From the NCBI RefSeq assembly GCF_014529705.1, contig NZ_JAANIH010000025.1:50876-114875 (forward strand): 64,000 nucleotides of DNA, written 5' to 3'. Each line of letters opens with the position of its first letter. The stretch's first letter is position 1. Positions 24,595 to 32,378 of the stretch are shown here, piece by piece. The translations under genes and the position numbers were made by a program. The stretch is from Bradyrhizobium campsiandrae. Its GTDB lineage: Bacteria; Pseudomonadota; Alphaproteobacteria; Rhizobiales; Xanthobacteraceae. The notes below the pieces were generated by a model. The model was not told the origin of the DNA. It searched no databases and saw nothing but the letters and a program-made list of their open reading frames with translations.

Positions 24595-26904
24595 ATGACA
24601 TGGGGTTACGTGAGACTTGCGGCGGGGGCGGTCTTCGCGTCCTGCACGGTTTGGACCGCCGGTGCCCTGGCCGCTTCGGACGCGGACGACCTACCGACAA
24701 TTACTGTCGTCTCCAAGAAGAAAAAGCCGGCGCAGGCACATCAGGTCCGTCGGCCAGTGCAGGCAGCACCGGCGGCTGCCGCCCAACCGTCCACGGGCGT
24801 CGCTTCATCGAGCGCAGCCGTCGCTGATGGCAGCGGCGCCGCCGAAGTGGGATCAGGTGGAAAGCCACCATCCGGAATGGCCAGCGAGATGCATGTCAGC
24901 GGAGAGAAGCTCAATCAGCGCCCGGCGACCCGCCCCGGCGAAGTGCTCGAAGCCGTGCCCGGCCTTATCGTCACGCAGCACAGCGGCGAGGGCAAAGCCA
25001 ACCAGTATTTTCTGAGGGGCTATAATCTCGACCACGGCACTGACATGGCGATCTACGTCGATGACGTGCCCGTCAACATGCGGACCCATGGGCATGGACA
25101 GGGCTATTCCGATCTCAACTGGCTGATGCCGGAAACGATCAACTCGCTCGATATCCGCAAGGGACCGTACTTCGCCGACGAGGGCGACTTCGCCTCGGTC
25201 GGCAATCTGCATATCGGCTTGGTCGACCGCACCGAGCGCAGCACGGCATCCGTCACGGTCGGCAGTTTCGGCTATCGTCGCCTGTTCGGCATGGGATCGA
25301 GCAAAGTCGGCGACGGCACGCTCCTGGTGGCGGGCGAGGGCGGCACCTATAACGGCCCCTGGGACAATCCGGACGACGTGCGCAAGCTGAACACCTTGGT
25401 GCGCTACACCCAGGGCACTGCGACCGACGGCTTCTCCGTGACCGGCATGGCTTACGCCAACAAATGGAATTCAACCGACCAGGTTCCTGCACGCGCCTTT
25501 GACACTGGCGTCCTCTCGCGCTGGGGTGCGATCGACCCAACCGACGGCGGAAACACCAATCGTTTCGCGCTTTCGAGCCGTATCGCCGGGACCGACGAGC
25601 TCGGGGCTTGGAAGGCCAATGCCTATTTGGTCAAGAGCTCGCTCGATCTCTACAACGATTTCACCTACTATCTGAGCGATCCGGTTCTCGGCGACCAGTT
25701 CCATCAACATGACGGGCGCTTGGTGTTGGGCGGAGCCGCCTCTCGCAGCTTTCTCGGCAGCATCGGCGGCCTTCCGACCGAAACCGTGGTCGGGGTTCAA
25801 GCGCGCTACGACGATATCGATGTGACTCTGACCAACACCTACCGCCGAAGCTTCGTCTCGAACGTCCGCAGCGACAAGGTCGGTGAATCGAGTGTCAGCA
25901 TCTATGCCGAAAATACGGTGCATTGGGCTAGCTGGCTGCGAACGACGCTGGGATGGCGCGGCGACTATTACGACGCCTCGGTCAATTCGTTGTTCAATGC
26001 CAATAATTCCGGGCGCGCCAATGAGGCGATCGGTAGCCCGAAATTTCGCGCAGTGTTCGGACCGTTTCATCAGACCGAGTTCTTCGTCGGCCTTGGCATG
26101 GGGATGCATAGCAACGATGCCCGTGGCGCAACGACCACGGAATCGCCGACGGATCCGTCGACCCGCCTCGATCCATCGCCATTCCTGGTGCGCACCAAGG
26201 GCGCGGAGGTCGGCGTGCGCACCAAGATCGTGCCGGGCCTCACGTCGACCGTCAGCCTGTTCATGCTCGACCAGGCCTCGGAGATTCTCTTCAGTGGTGA
26301 TGCCGGCGATACGGCGGCGAGCCGGGCCAGCCGGCGCTATGGCGTCGAGTTCACCAACGATTATCGCCCGTTCAGCTGGCTGGCCTTCGATGCCGACCTG
26401 GCCGTCACGCATGCTCGTTTCGTCGGCTACGACGGCGACCAGGCCGCCCTCTATGCATCGCTTGCCGGATATCCGGAAGCGCAACTGGGCAATGCGCCGG
26501 GCAATTTCATCCCCAATGCGCCGGCGGTCGTTGCATCGGTCGGTGTGGATCTTGGCGAAAAGACCGGATGGTTCGGTGGGCTGCGCTGGCGCTATCTTGG
26601 TTCGGTGCCGCTGACGGAGGACGATGCATGGCGCTCGTTGCCGGTTAGCATTGTCAACGGGCGTATTGGCTATCGCACAGCGGAAGGCTGGCGCATTCAG
26701 CTCGACGCGCTGAATTTGTTCAACGCCAAGACCAATCAGATCTCCTACGGTTACGGGTCGCTCCTGAAGACTGACGCGCTTTACGCTCTCTGCCAATCCG
26801 GAAGCCCGCCGCCGGCGGCGGTATGCCAAAACGGGGTCATGGATGCCGTCGTGCATCCCGTGGAGCCGCTCGCGGTCCGGCTCACGATCGCTGGCAGCTT
26901 CTGA
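24595..26904 (+). CDS. TonB-dependent outer-membrane receptor
   Basis: 769 residues. Signal peptide (ending GALAAS), probable TonB box DLPTITVVSK, a Pro/Ala/Gln-rich linker, a plug domain (GEVLEAVPGLIVTQHSGEGK, NQYFLRGYNLDHGTDMAIYV, RKGPYFADEGDF) and a 22-strand barrel ending in the aromatic-terminated LTIAGSF. The His-rich NMRTHGHGQGYSD in the plug could contact a metal or the ligand. GGAG precedes the ATG at 24595. Its gene sits between tonB and three pseudopilin genes, so its function may be tied to type II secretion rather than to simple uptake. The ligand is unknown. Confidence 0.93.
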   Translation: MTWGYVRLAAGAVFASCTVWTAGALAASDADDLPTITVVSKKKKPAQAHQVRRPVQAAPAAAAQPSTGVASSSAAVADGSGAAEVGSGGKPPSGMASEMHVSGEKLNQRPATRPGEVLEAVPGLIVTQHSGEGKANQYFLRGYNLDHGTDMAIYVDDVPVNMRTHGHGQGYSDLNWLMPETINSLDIRKGPYFADEGDFASVGNLHIGLVDRTERSTASVTVGSFGYRRLFGMGSSKVGDGTLLVAGEGGTYNGPWDNPDDVRKLNTLVRYTQGTATDGFSVTGMAYANKWNSTDQVPARAFDTGVLSRWGAIDPTDGGNTNRFALSSRIAGTDELGAWKANAYLVKSSLDLYNDFTYYLSDPVLGDQFHQHDGRLVLGGAASRSFLGSIGGLPTETVVGVQARYDDIDVTLTNTYRRSFVSNVRSDKVGESSVSIYAENTVHWASWLRTTLGWRGDYYDASVNSLFNANNSGRANEAIGSPKFRAVFGPFHQTEFFVGLGMGMHSNDARGATTTESPTDPSTRLDPSPFLVRTKGAEVGVRTKIVPGLTSTVSLFMLDQASEILFSGDAGDTAASRASRRYGVEFTNDYRPFSWLAFDADLAVTHARFVGYDGDQAALYASLAGYPEAQLGNAPGNFIPNAPAVVASVGVDLGEKTGWFGGLRWRYLGSVPLTEDDAWRSLPVSIVNGRIGYRTAEGWRIQLDALNLFNAKTNQISYGYGSLLKTDALYALCQSGSPPPAAVCQNGVMDAVVHPVEPLAVRLTIAGSF

Positions 26905-27047
26905 GACCATACCGTTTCGCACGGATGTCATGATTTCGGTCAATATAGTACTAAATGGTAGCCCCCAGCGGATTTGGAGCTCGGCGGTCGGCGGACCATC
27001 CGCGCGAACCTGCAATCGGCACCGGCAGCGCCTTTCGGAGATATGCA

Positions 27048-27464
27048 GTGCTGCGGATCTACCAGCGCACGACGTTACGGCGCGGCGCCGGCTTCATTCT
27101 CATCGAGCAATTGGTCGCCATCACCATCATTGCCGTTACACTCGCAGCTATCGGAGCTCTCGTCAGCGCCACGACACGGGGTGCAGGTCGGATCGAGCGA
27201 CAGGTTGCACTGCTTCAGGCGTCAAATAGCCTGTTGTCGACTGTGATGCCGCCGCGTGACGGCTCGGTCGCTCCGAGCCTCAGCGGCGTGTCCTGGGGGC
27301 ATCGGTGGCGCATGATTCTGGGCGCGGCGCAGGCAGACCCTGCTTTGGTATTGCGCCAGAATGGCCGCTGGGTACCTATGCGGGTCGAGCTTTTGGTTCA
27401 GGCCCCTTCGGGTCCCCTGTTACGCCTTCAGACGATGCGGCTGCAACGGATCCGCAGTCAATGA
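27048..27464 (+). CDS. Second minor pseudopilin, GspI-like
   Basis: 138 residues from a GTG preceded by GGAG. A short basic leader ends in Gly-Phe with the prepilin motif GFILIEQLVAITIIAV; Glu5 of the mature form is present. It resembles the gspI product at 38844 (hydrophobic helix ending AAIGALVS against AAIGSLVA, and both end ...RLQ-R-R/S). It lies 143 bases after the receptor gene and overlaps the next pseudopilin gene by ATGA. No gspG/H partner is nearby, so it may feed a specialised pseudopilus tip. Confidence 0.8.
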   Translation: MLRIYQRTTLRRGAGFILIEQLVAITIIAVTLAAIGALVSATTRGAGRIERQVALLQASNSLLSTVMPPRDGSVAPSLSGVSWGHRWRMILGAAQADPALVLRQNGRWVPMRVELLVQAPSGPLLRLQTMRLQRIRSQ

Positions 27465-28183
27465 AGGCGGGCAATGCAGCTGCACGTGGCGGGAATGCCG
27501 GATTTGCGCTCATCGAGGCAATCGCCGCAATCGTCTTGCTGGGGGTGATCCTGTCATCACTGGCGATCATTACCTCGCAATGGTTGCCCGCCTGGAGAAA
27601 GACCTACGATCGGACCCAGCATAGCGAAGCTCTTGCAATTGCCCTCGATCGCGTTGCCGATGACATTGCTGCCGCTCAATTCATTCGCGTTGGTGGGGAT
27701 TTGCGATCCGTGATGTTCGAGGGTTCTGAGCGCTCAGTCGTTCTCGTTCGAAGTGCGATCGGCCCAAACTCGGAACGCGGCCTCGAAACGGTGCGTATCG
27801 GCGAGGCGACCGATCGACGGGGCGCGATGGTCGCGAGGTCCCGCGTAGCATTCGTTCCCGGCGTCATGGAGGTGGATCCGGACGCAGGCCGTGTCGCGTT
27901 GCTGCGCCATCCGTATTGGCTGAGTTTCAGCTTTGCCGGCGAGGATCTCATCTGGCGGCCGGCGTGGCAGAACGAAGAGAGTTTGCCGGCTATGGTACAG
28001 GTCGTGGTGCGGGACGCGAGCGGTCGTCAAGGCTTGGCCCGCGTCGTCTCTGTCCGTGCGCAAAGGCCGGCCCCTGAGAATTGCGCTGAAAATGGATGCC
28101 GACCCGATCAGACGTCGGACTCCAGTCAAGCGGATGGCGAGCCGCTGACGCGTGAGCAAATCACCGCGGGGCTGTCACGATGA
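27461..28183 (+). CDS. Second minor pseudopilin, GspJ-like
   Basis: 240 residues. Prepilin leader ending GNAG, then FALIEAIAAIVLLGVILSSL with Glu5. The body is clearly paralogous to gspJ at 39230: SQWLPAWRK against AQWLPAWNR, ALAIALDRVADDIAAAQF against QLAIALDRLISDLAAAEF, and VRSAIGPNSERGLETV against VRSALGPNNRAGMEIV. The ATG overlaps the GspI-like stop and its own stop overlaps the GspK-like start. Confidence 0.85.
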   Translation: MKAGNAAARGGNAGFALIEAIAAIVLLGVILSSLAIITSQWLPAWRKTYDRTQHSEALAIALDRVADDIAAAQFIRVGGDLRSVMFEGSERSVVLVRSAIGPNSERGLETVRIGEATDRRGAMVARSRVAFVPGVMEVDPDAGRVALLRHPYWLSFSFAGEDLIWRPAWQNEESLPAMVQVVVRDASGRQGLARVVSVRAQRPAPENCAENGCRPDQTSDSSQADGEPLTREQITAGLSR

Positions 28184-29100
28184 TGTGCCGGGGTCCCGGA
28201 TCGCATTGTCGTGACAGGTCCAACCGGGGTTTTGCAACGGTGCCGGCATTGGTGCTCCTGAGCATCCTGGCAGCGCTCGCAGGTGTCGCAGCTGCCTATG
28301 TGTCATCCTCGGCCGCATCGGTCGGATTCGATAACGAGCGCATTCACGCGCGCGCGCTGATCCTTGCGGGGGTCGAGCTTGCAGCTTACGATTTGCTGTC
28401 GAGCGCGAGGGGGGAGCGGGCGCCGAGAAGCTCGATTTCGTTCAGGCTGGACAATGCCTCCGTGACGATCACTTCTGCGGCGGAGGCGACGCGGATCGAC
28501 CTCAACTTCGCGCCGCCCGCGGTGTTTGCAAATCTGTTCCAAGAGCTCGGCTCGAATTCTGAAGACGCCACCGCCTATGCCGACCGATTGGTGGGATGGC
28601 GATCCTCGCTCAAGGAGCGCGTGCCGGATCGCGAAATGGCGATCTACCGTGATGCCGGCTTGTCCTACGGACCCAAGGGAAGTTCATTTTCGAGCGAAGA
28701 TGAACTCTGGTCGATTCCCGGGCTTCCGGCCGCGCTGATCGAAAAAGCGCTTCAGTTCGTAACGGTGTACAGCGGTCGGCGCCAAGTGGATGTTTTCGGC
28801 GCGGCACCCGAGGTCATCGCCGCGTTGCCGGGCGTGGAGCCGGTGCAGGCGGCCGCATTCGTGGCCCGCCGAGAAAGTCTGCCGCATGTTCCGTCTGCCG
28901 TCATCGATCTCCTGGGATCTGCAAGCGGCATGATCTCGATCTACTCGGACGACAATTTTCGGCTCAATTGTCAGGTGTTACTGGACAATGGCTGGCGGAC
29001 CTCCGCCGAGGTCGTGATCCAGCTCGAGGATGGCGACGAACCCTACAGGGTGCTGAGCTGGCGCGAGATCGAACCGAACGCCGCGCCCGCCGAGAGATGA
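28180..29100 (+). CDS. Second minor pseudopilin, GspK-like
   Basis: 306 residues. The leader ends RGFATVPALVLLSILAAL and lacks Glu5, as is normal for GspK. The large helical domain is paralogous to gspK at 39930 (ALQFVTVYSG and GAAPEVIAALPGV against ALPFFTVYSG and DAAPEVVAALPGM). GspK caps the pseudopilus tip with GspI and GspJ; a complete second tip trio linked to a TonB system is unusual. A stem-loop terminator follows. Confidence 0.86.
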   Translation: MMCRGPGSHCRDRSNRGFATVPALVLLSILAALAGVAAAYVSSSAASVGFDNERIHARALILAGVELAAYDLLSSARGERAPRSSISFRLDNASVTITSAAEATRIDLNFAPPAVFANLFQELGSNSEDATAYADRLVGWRSSLKERVPDREMAIYRDAGLSYGPKGSSFSSEDELWSIPGLPAALIEKALQFVTVYSGRRQVDVFGAAPEVIAALPGVEPVQAAAFVARRESLPHVPSAVIDLLGSASGMISIYSDDNFRLNCQVLLDNGWRTSAEVVIQLEDGDEPYRVLSWREIEPNAAPAER

Positions 29101-29128
29101 TAAGATCACAGTTTCTGACTAGGCAAAG

Positions 29129-29160
29129 CCGGGGACTTGCAAGATCGTCCCCGGACTTTA
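29129..29160 (+). terminator. Probable terminator of the TonB/pseudopilin operon
   Basis: CCGGGGAC (29129-29136) pairs with GTCCCCGG (29147-29154) over a 10-base loop and is followed by ACTTTA. The U-tract is weak. Confidence 0.55.
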
Positions 29161-29180
29161 ATTCTACAGGCCGATTGCAG

Positions 29181-29729
29181 TCAGGCGGCGATCCGGGAGC
29201 CCTGCCTGGCAATGCGCCTGCCGCCGAAAACGGCCAGTCCCGCAAATCCGACGATCATCATCGCCCAAGTTGAAATCTCGGGTACGGCCGTGATGGTCCC
29301 ACTCAGGATCGGATCACCGGGAGCGAACAGGGGAGCAGAGGTCGGATCCGAATAGTAGTTACCGAGGAACTGGCTGTTCGCAATATAATAGGTGTAACCG
29401 CCGCCGTTCGCGACGGAGTAGATGTTGATCGAATACCCTCCCGCGCCGAACAGGATTCCGTCGTTCGATACGAACGGGCCGGCCGGGCTGAACAGGTTGT
29501 CGCTGGTGAAATAGGCGTTGGGCTGATTGAGCAGACCTGTGATCGTCGCGTTCAGGAGGCCGGACAATTGGCCTGTGATCGAGGTGACTTGGTTGCCGCT
29601 CGTGGTAATTTCACCCGCGATATCATAATTCTGACTATGAATGGTGAAGTCGTAGATTGATGCATCCGCTGGTGCGGTCGAAGCAAATGCCAGAGCGATG
29701 CCGGCTGCAATTATGTAGAAAGATTTCAT
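29181..29729 (-). CDS. Small secreted PEPxWA-CTERM protein (variant motif)
   Basis: 182 residues: signal peptide (ending APADAS), a Tyr/Asn/Gly-rich beta-type body and a C-terminal VPEISTWAMMIVGF tail with hydrophobic span and GGRR. The sorting motif has Ile for the usual Ser after PE. The start at 29729 follows GGAAGG; upstream Mets lack a ribosome site. An AT-rich promoter region containing TGATATC lies about 90 bases upstream. No enzyme family recognised; probably an exported surface component. Confidence 0.82.
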   Translation of the reverse strand: MKSFYIIAAGIALAFASTAPADASIYDFTIHSQNYDIAGEITTSGNQVTSITGQLSGLLNATITGLLNQPNAYFTSDNLFSPAGPFVSNDGILFGAGGYSINIYSVANGGGYTYYIANSQFLGNYYSDPTSAPLFAPGDPILSGTITAVPEISTWAMMIVGFAGLAVFGGRRIARQGSRIAA

Positions 29730-30015
29730 GGGATTGGCCTTCCGAGTGCAATCCGTTATCCGGTCACGAGAATCCGGTGGTTCACCACATGGTAGCATAT
29801 CGACGTTATATGTTAAATGATATCTTTCTGAAGATTGTATAAGCGGCTCGCCGTTGCAACGAGGCGGGGCGTTGCCTGGCAGCGGGGACTCTGATCTCAC
29901 GGACGTCGCTCTCGATCGTCGGGCTTGTGCGATTTGCGACAGGATGTCGTAACGGCGCGCAACAGGATGGCCCGGCGCAGGGGCCAGCGCGAGCCGCTTA
30001 GGGTTGGACGTCGTG

Positions 30016-30663
30016 CTAGCGGACGGTGATGGGACGATTGGGGCTGAACGTCACCCACACATTCGGGTCGTACGTGCTTTGACGGATCAGGTAATGGTAG
30101 TTCGTCTCGTCAGCGAACAGAATTTCCGGGGTCTGGTTGTCGAGAATGAACTCGCCATGGTCGGTCCGGACAGTCAGGACGGCGTGGTGGCCCTTCGCGG
30201 CCGTCTTTTCCTCGACAGTCGTGACCAGCAGGGCGCTCAGCGGCCAGCCCGCCTCAGCCAACATTCGCCGCTTCAACAGGACGATATCTTCGCAATCACC
30301 GCGGTCGAGCGGGTAGGTCCAGCGCTCGGGCTTTCCGTAGAGCTCTTCGTCGCTGGTCCATTTGACCCGAATATTGACCAAGCCGTTGATCGCGTAGAGC
30401 TGCTGGAGCAATTCCGGGGTCAGCGTGACGTCCCGGGGAGGGGCGCCGTCGGAGCGGCACTCCCCGGGATTTTCGGTGCAGAATTGCTGCCACCCGTTTG
30501 GGGCCTTGGCGACAGCGCCGAGGGCGGCAAAGACGGCGGGACGGGCCAGGAATGCGTGGGCCGGCCAGGAAATCAGTAACAGGAGCCCGCACGCGAAATA
30601 ACGCAAGACGCGGCCGATCCCGGCATTCCGGTAAGGTTTGCGATCTCTGACGTCGGCGGCCAC
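30016..30663 (-). CDS. Transglutaminase-like cysteine protease (BTLCP, LapG-like)
   Basis: 215 residues with an N-terminal signal segment ending WPAHA and a bacterial transglutaminase-like cysteine proteinase domain. The triad is visible: Cys124 in DRGDCEDIVLL, His160 in GHHAVLTVRT and Asp175 in FILDNQTPEIL. The best-known member, LapG, cleaves a surface adhesin in the periplasm under c-di-GMP control; no LapD-like partner or LapA-type adhesin is visible here. The start is GTG at 30663 with GGGGAG 8 bases upstream. That ribosome site lies in the 3' arm of a 10-base-pair hairpin, suggesting translational control. Confidence 0.85.
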   Translation of the reverse strand: MAADVRDRKPYRNAGIGRVLRYFACGLLLLISWPAHAFLARPAVFAALGAVAKAPNGWQQFCTENPGECRSDGAPPRDVTLTPELLQQLYAINGLVNIRVKWTSDEELYGKPERWTYPLDRGDCEDIVLLKRRMLAEAGWPLSALLVTTVEEKTAAKGHHAVLTVRTDHGEFILDNQTPEILFADETNYHYLIRQSTYDPNVWVTFSPNRPITVR

Positions 30664-30671
30664 GGCACTCG

Positions 30672-30698
30672 CTCCCCAGCTTTATTGCAGCTGGGGAG
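30672..30698 (-). promoter_or_regulatory. Hairpin sequestering the ribosome site of the BTLCP gene
   Basis: On the minus-strand transcript CTCCCCAGCT (30698-30689) pairs perfectly with AGCTGGGGAG (30681-30672) over a 7-base loop. The 3' arm contains the GGGGAG ribosome site, 8 bases before the GTG at 30663. With no U-tract after it, it looks like a translational control element rather than a terminator. Confidence 0.5.
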
Positions 30699-30794
30699 TG
30701 TTGGCACCGAAAATTCGAGATTCCGCTAAGCCATCGGCTCAATTTGATGGAATTGCGTTTACGTCTGGAGCCCGGCGTCATGGTGGCGCGGGGC

Positions 30795-30901
30795 GCCTAA
30801 AGCGCGATGAGATGAGGATGAATCGTCACCGTGCTTCAGGTTACTGTTTGAGCATGGTCTTTTCGGCAAAGCGCTTCGCACTTTGCCGGATCTTGCTCTA
30901 G
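30795..30901. repeat. Palindromic intergenic repeat (rhizobial RIME-like)
   Basis: An imperfect palindrome with outer arms GAGCA (30850) and TGCTC (to 30898) and inner arms CGGCAAAG / CTTTGCCGG around CGCTTCGCA, preceded by the GCGCGATGAGATGAGGATGA block. From memory this resembles a palindromic repeat common between genes in Bradyrhizobium. Its right edge includes the stop codon of the Hint-domain gene (30898-30900). Confidence 0.7.
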
Positions 30902-31650
30902 GAGGGTTGGCGCATCAGCCGCTCGCGAATAACATCGAGCTTCTGAGGTCCAAACAGCGGGGCCACAACCCGGCGGGATCGCGACCACAGCACTCCGCCG
31001 AGGCTCTTGCAGACGACCGGAGCGCAGTAGGGTTCAGTCTGGATCCGGCGGCCCTCGATATCCGTGGCGACGGCAGGATGGCGGAGCAGCGTTTCGACGG
31101 GGGCGCCGGCGGCGAGAACGACATCATGACTCGCCAGCTTGACGTGGAAATATTCCAGCCTATCGGTCTGCTCCGCAGTCTCCAGCAGGATGGTGGTGCC
31201 GTTCACGAGTTCGCCAGCCGGAACGAGGAGGCCGTCGATGAAGATCGCATGTCCCTGCGAGACCAGGAGGTCTTCGTAAGGCACGTTCGGAGCCAGCGCC
31301 GATTGCTTGATGCGCACCGGCCGCATCTGCTTGCTCCAGGCTTCGCCGGCGCGCTTCTGGCCCAACCAGCTGCCGACCCAGGCGACGGGGCGGAAAGCTC
31401 CGCTCGCCGTCAGGAGCTGATCGCCGACCGCGATGGTCTCGACGCTGAGCTCGCCGCGAGCCGAGCTGAGCTTCGTTCCCCGCAGGAAGCACGGCGGACG
31501 GGGGGCGGCTTTCGCCGCGGTTGCCGTCAGAACTGTTGCGCCGATTGCGATAAGCGCCTTCGCCTGTCCGGCCAGCATCTGCCGCCGGGTGGTCGTCGAT
31601 TTCCGTTCAGTGGGCGTGACTTGTCGTCCGGACTCGTCAATCATCTTCAT
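30898..31650 (-). CDS. Hint-domain protein with possible Tat signal
   Basis: 250 residues. After a TTRRQMLAG stretch (twin Arg 22-23) and a hydrophobic segment ending AKAAP comes a Hint (Hedgehog/intein) domain: PCFLRGTKLSSARGE, VETIAVGDQLLTASGAFRPV and ILLETAEQTDRLEYFHVKLASHDVV. Cys in PPCFLRG is the expected first residue of self-cleaving Hint modules, but no N- or C-extein-like passenger is obvious. Hint_2 proteins are common in alphaproteobacteria and mostly uncharacterised. GAGGAC precedes the ATG, and a TTCATGATA motif (minus strand) lies 70 bases upstream. Confidence 0.8.
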   Translation of the reverse strand: MKMIDESGRQVTPTERKSTTTRRQMLAGQAKALIAIGATVLTATAAKAAPRPPCFLRGTKLSSARGELSVETIAVGDQLLTASGAFRPVAWVGSWLGQKRAGEAWSKQMRPVRIKQSALAPNVPYEDLLVSQGHAIFIDGLLVPAGELVNGTTILLETAEQTDRLEYFHVKLASHDVVLAAGAPVETLLRHPAVATDIEGRRIQTEPYCAPVVCKSLGGVLWSRSRRVVAPLFGPQKLDVIRERLMRQPS

Positions 31651-31719
31651 GTCCTCGCTAGAAACGAGCGGCCAATATCAATCTCAACCTGGTACCATTG
31701 TGTCGGTCGAGCGTGGCGT

Positions 31720-31728
31720 TATCATGAA
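31720..31728 (-). promoter_or_regulatory. TTCATGATA motif upstream of the Hint-domain gene
   Basis: TTCATGATA reads on the minus strand (TATCATGAA on plus), 70-78 bases upstream of the ATG at 31650, the same orientation and spacing as at other copies. Confidence 0.35.
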
Positions 31729-31852
31729 GTTACTATATCTATAACATTAAGAGTTGGCAATTTTAGTTGGGCGCGTGCCGCCAGGTGCACTACGTCCGCA
31801 GTTTCCGCTCAAAATGCTGCTAAAGCCGCGGAGATCCCGACCCCGCACCGGT

Positions 31853-32350
31853 TCAGAACGGAGAATCGGACGGCCAGCGTAACGCATGCCACTGACCCGC
31901 CTCGATCTGACCGCGGCTCATCTTCGAGGCGACCGCATTCCGCAGTCTGGCGTAGTTCTCGCGCAGCGGTTTCGGTGCGCGCGCGGCCGCAAGGTTGAGC
32001 CATTTATAGGCGGCGACGTCATCGGCCGGGACGCCCTGACCCTTGTCGTAGGCAAGCCCGAGGAGATATTGCGCCGTTGTGTTGCCCTGTTCGGCCGAGA
32101 GCCGGTACCAGTAGGCCGCGGCATCATAGGACTGTGGAAGGCCCTGGCCGGTCGCATACATGAAGCCCACCAAGCCTTGCGCCCGCGCATTGCCGCGCTC
32201 GGCCGCCGGCAGCAGGAGCTGTGCGGCCCGATTGTAGTCGCCACGGTTGAACGCCGCGTTGCCCGCCCCAAGCGGCTCCGCTTTTGCTGCGGGCGCCGCA
32301 TCCGAGAGCAGCGTTATGGCGAGAAGGGCGCAGCTGACGAGCTTGTTCAT
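31853..32350 (-). CDS. Sel1-repeat protein, secreted
   Basis: 165 residues: signal peptide (MNKLVSC to AAPAAKA) and two to three Sel1-type TPR repeats (AERGNARAQGLVGFMYATGQ, YWYRLSAEQGNTTAQYLLGLAYDKGQG). Sel1 repeats mediate protein-protein contacts. The start at 32350 leaves a clean signal peptide. It lies 28 bases downstream of gspD on the same strand and may be cotranscribed with it, perhaps as an accessory factor of the secretion system (inference). Confidence 0.78.
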   Translation of the reverse strand: MNKLVSCALLAITLLSDAAPAAKAEPLGAGNAAFNRGDYNRAAQLLLPAAERGNARAQGLVGFMYATGQGLPQSYDAAAYWYRLSAEQGNTTAQYLLGLAYDKGQGVPADDVAAYKWLNLAAARAPKPLRENYARLRNAVASKMSRGQIEAGQWHALRWPSDSPF

Positions 32351-32378
32351 GCGATCAACACGCGCCTTTCTTCCCTGA

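Noticed and set aside
25471..27015. 514-codon minus-strand open frame over the TonB receptor gene
   Set aside because: No recognisable domain, overlaps a clear receptor gene entirely.
30672..30698. Hairpin as terminator of the Hint-domain gene
   Set aside because: No U-tract follows, it lies about 200 bases beyond the stop, and one arm is the ribosome site of the next gene.
30883..31998. 371-codon plus-strand open frame over the Hint-domain gene
   Set aside because: Starts in a palindromic repeat, composition like an antisense frame, and the minus-strand gene has signal peptide, ribosome site and Hint motifs.
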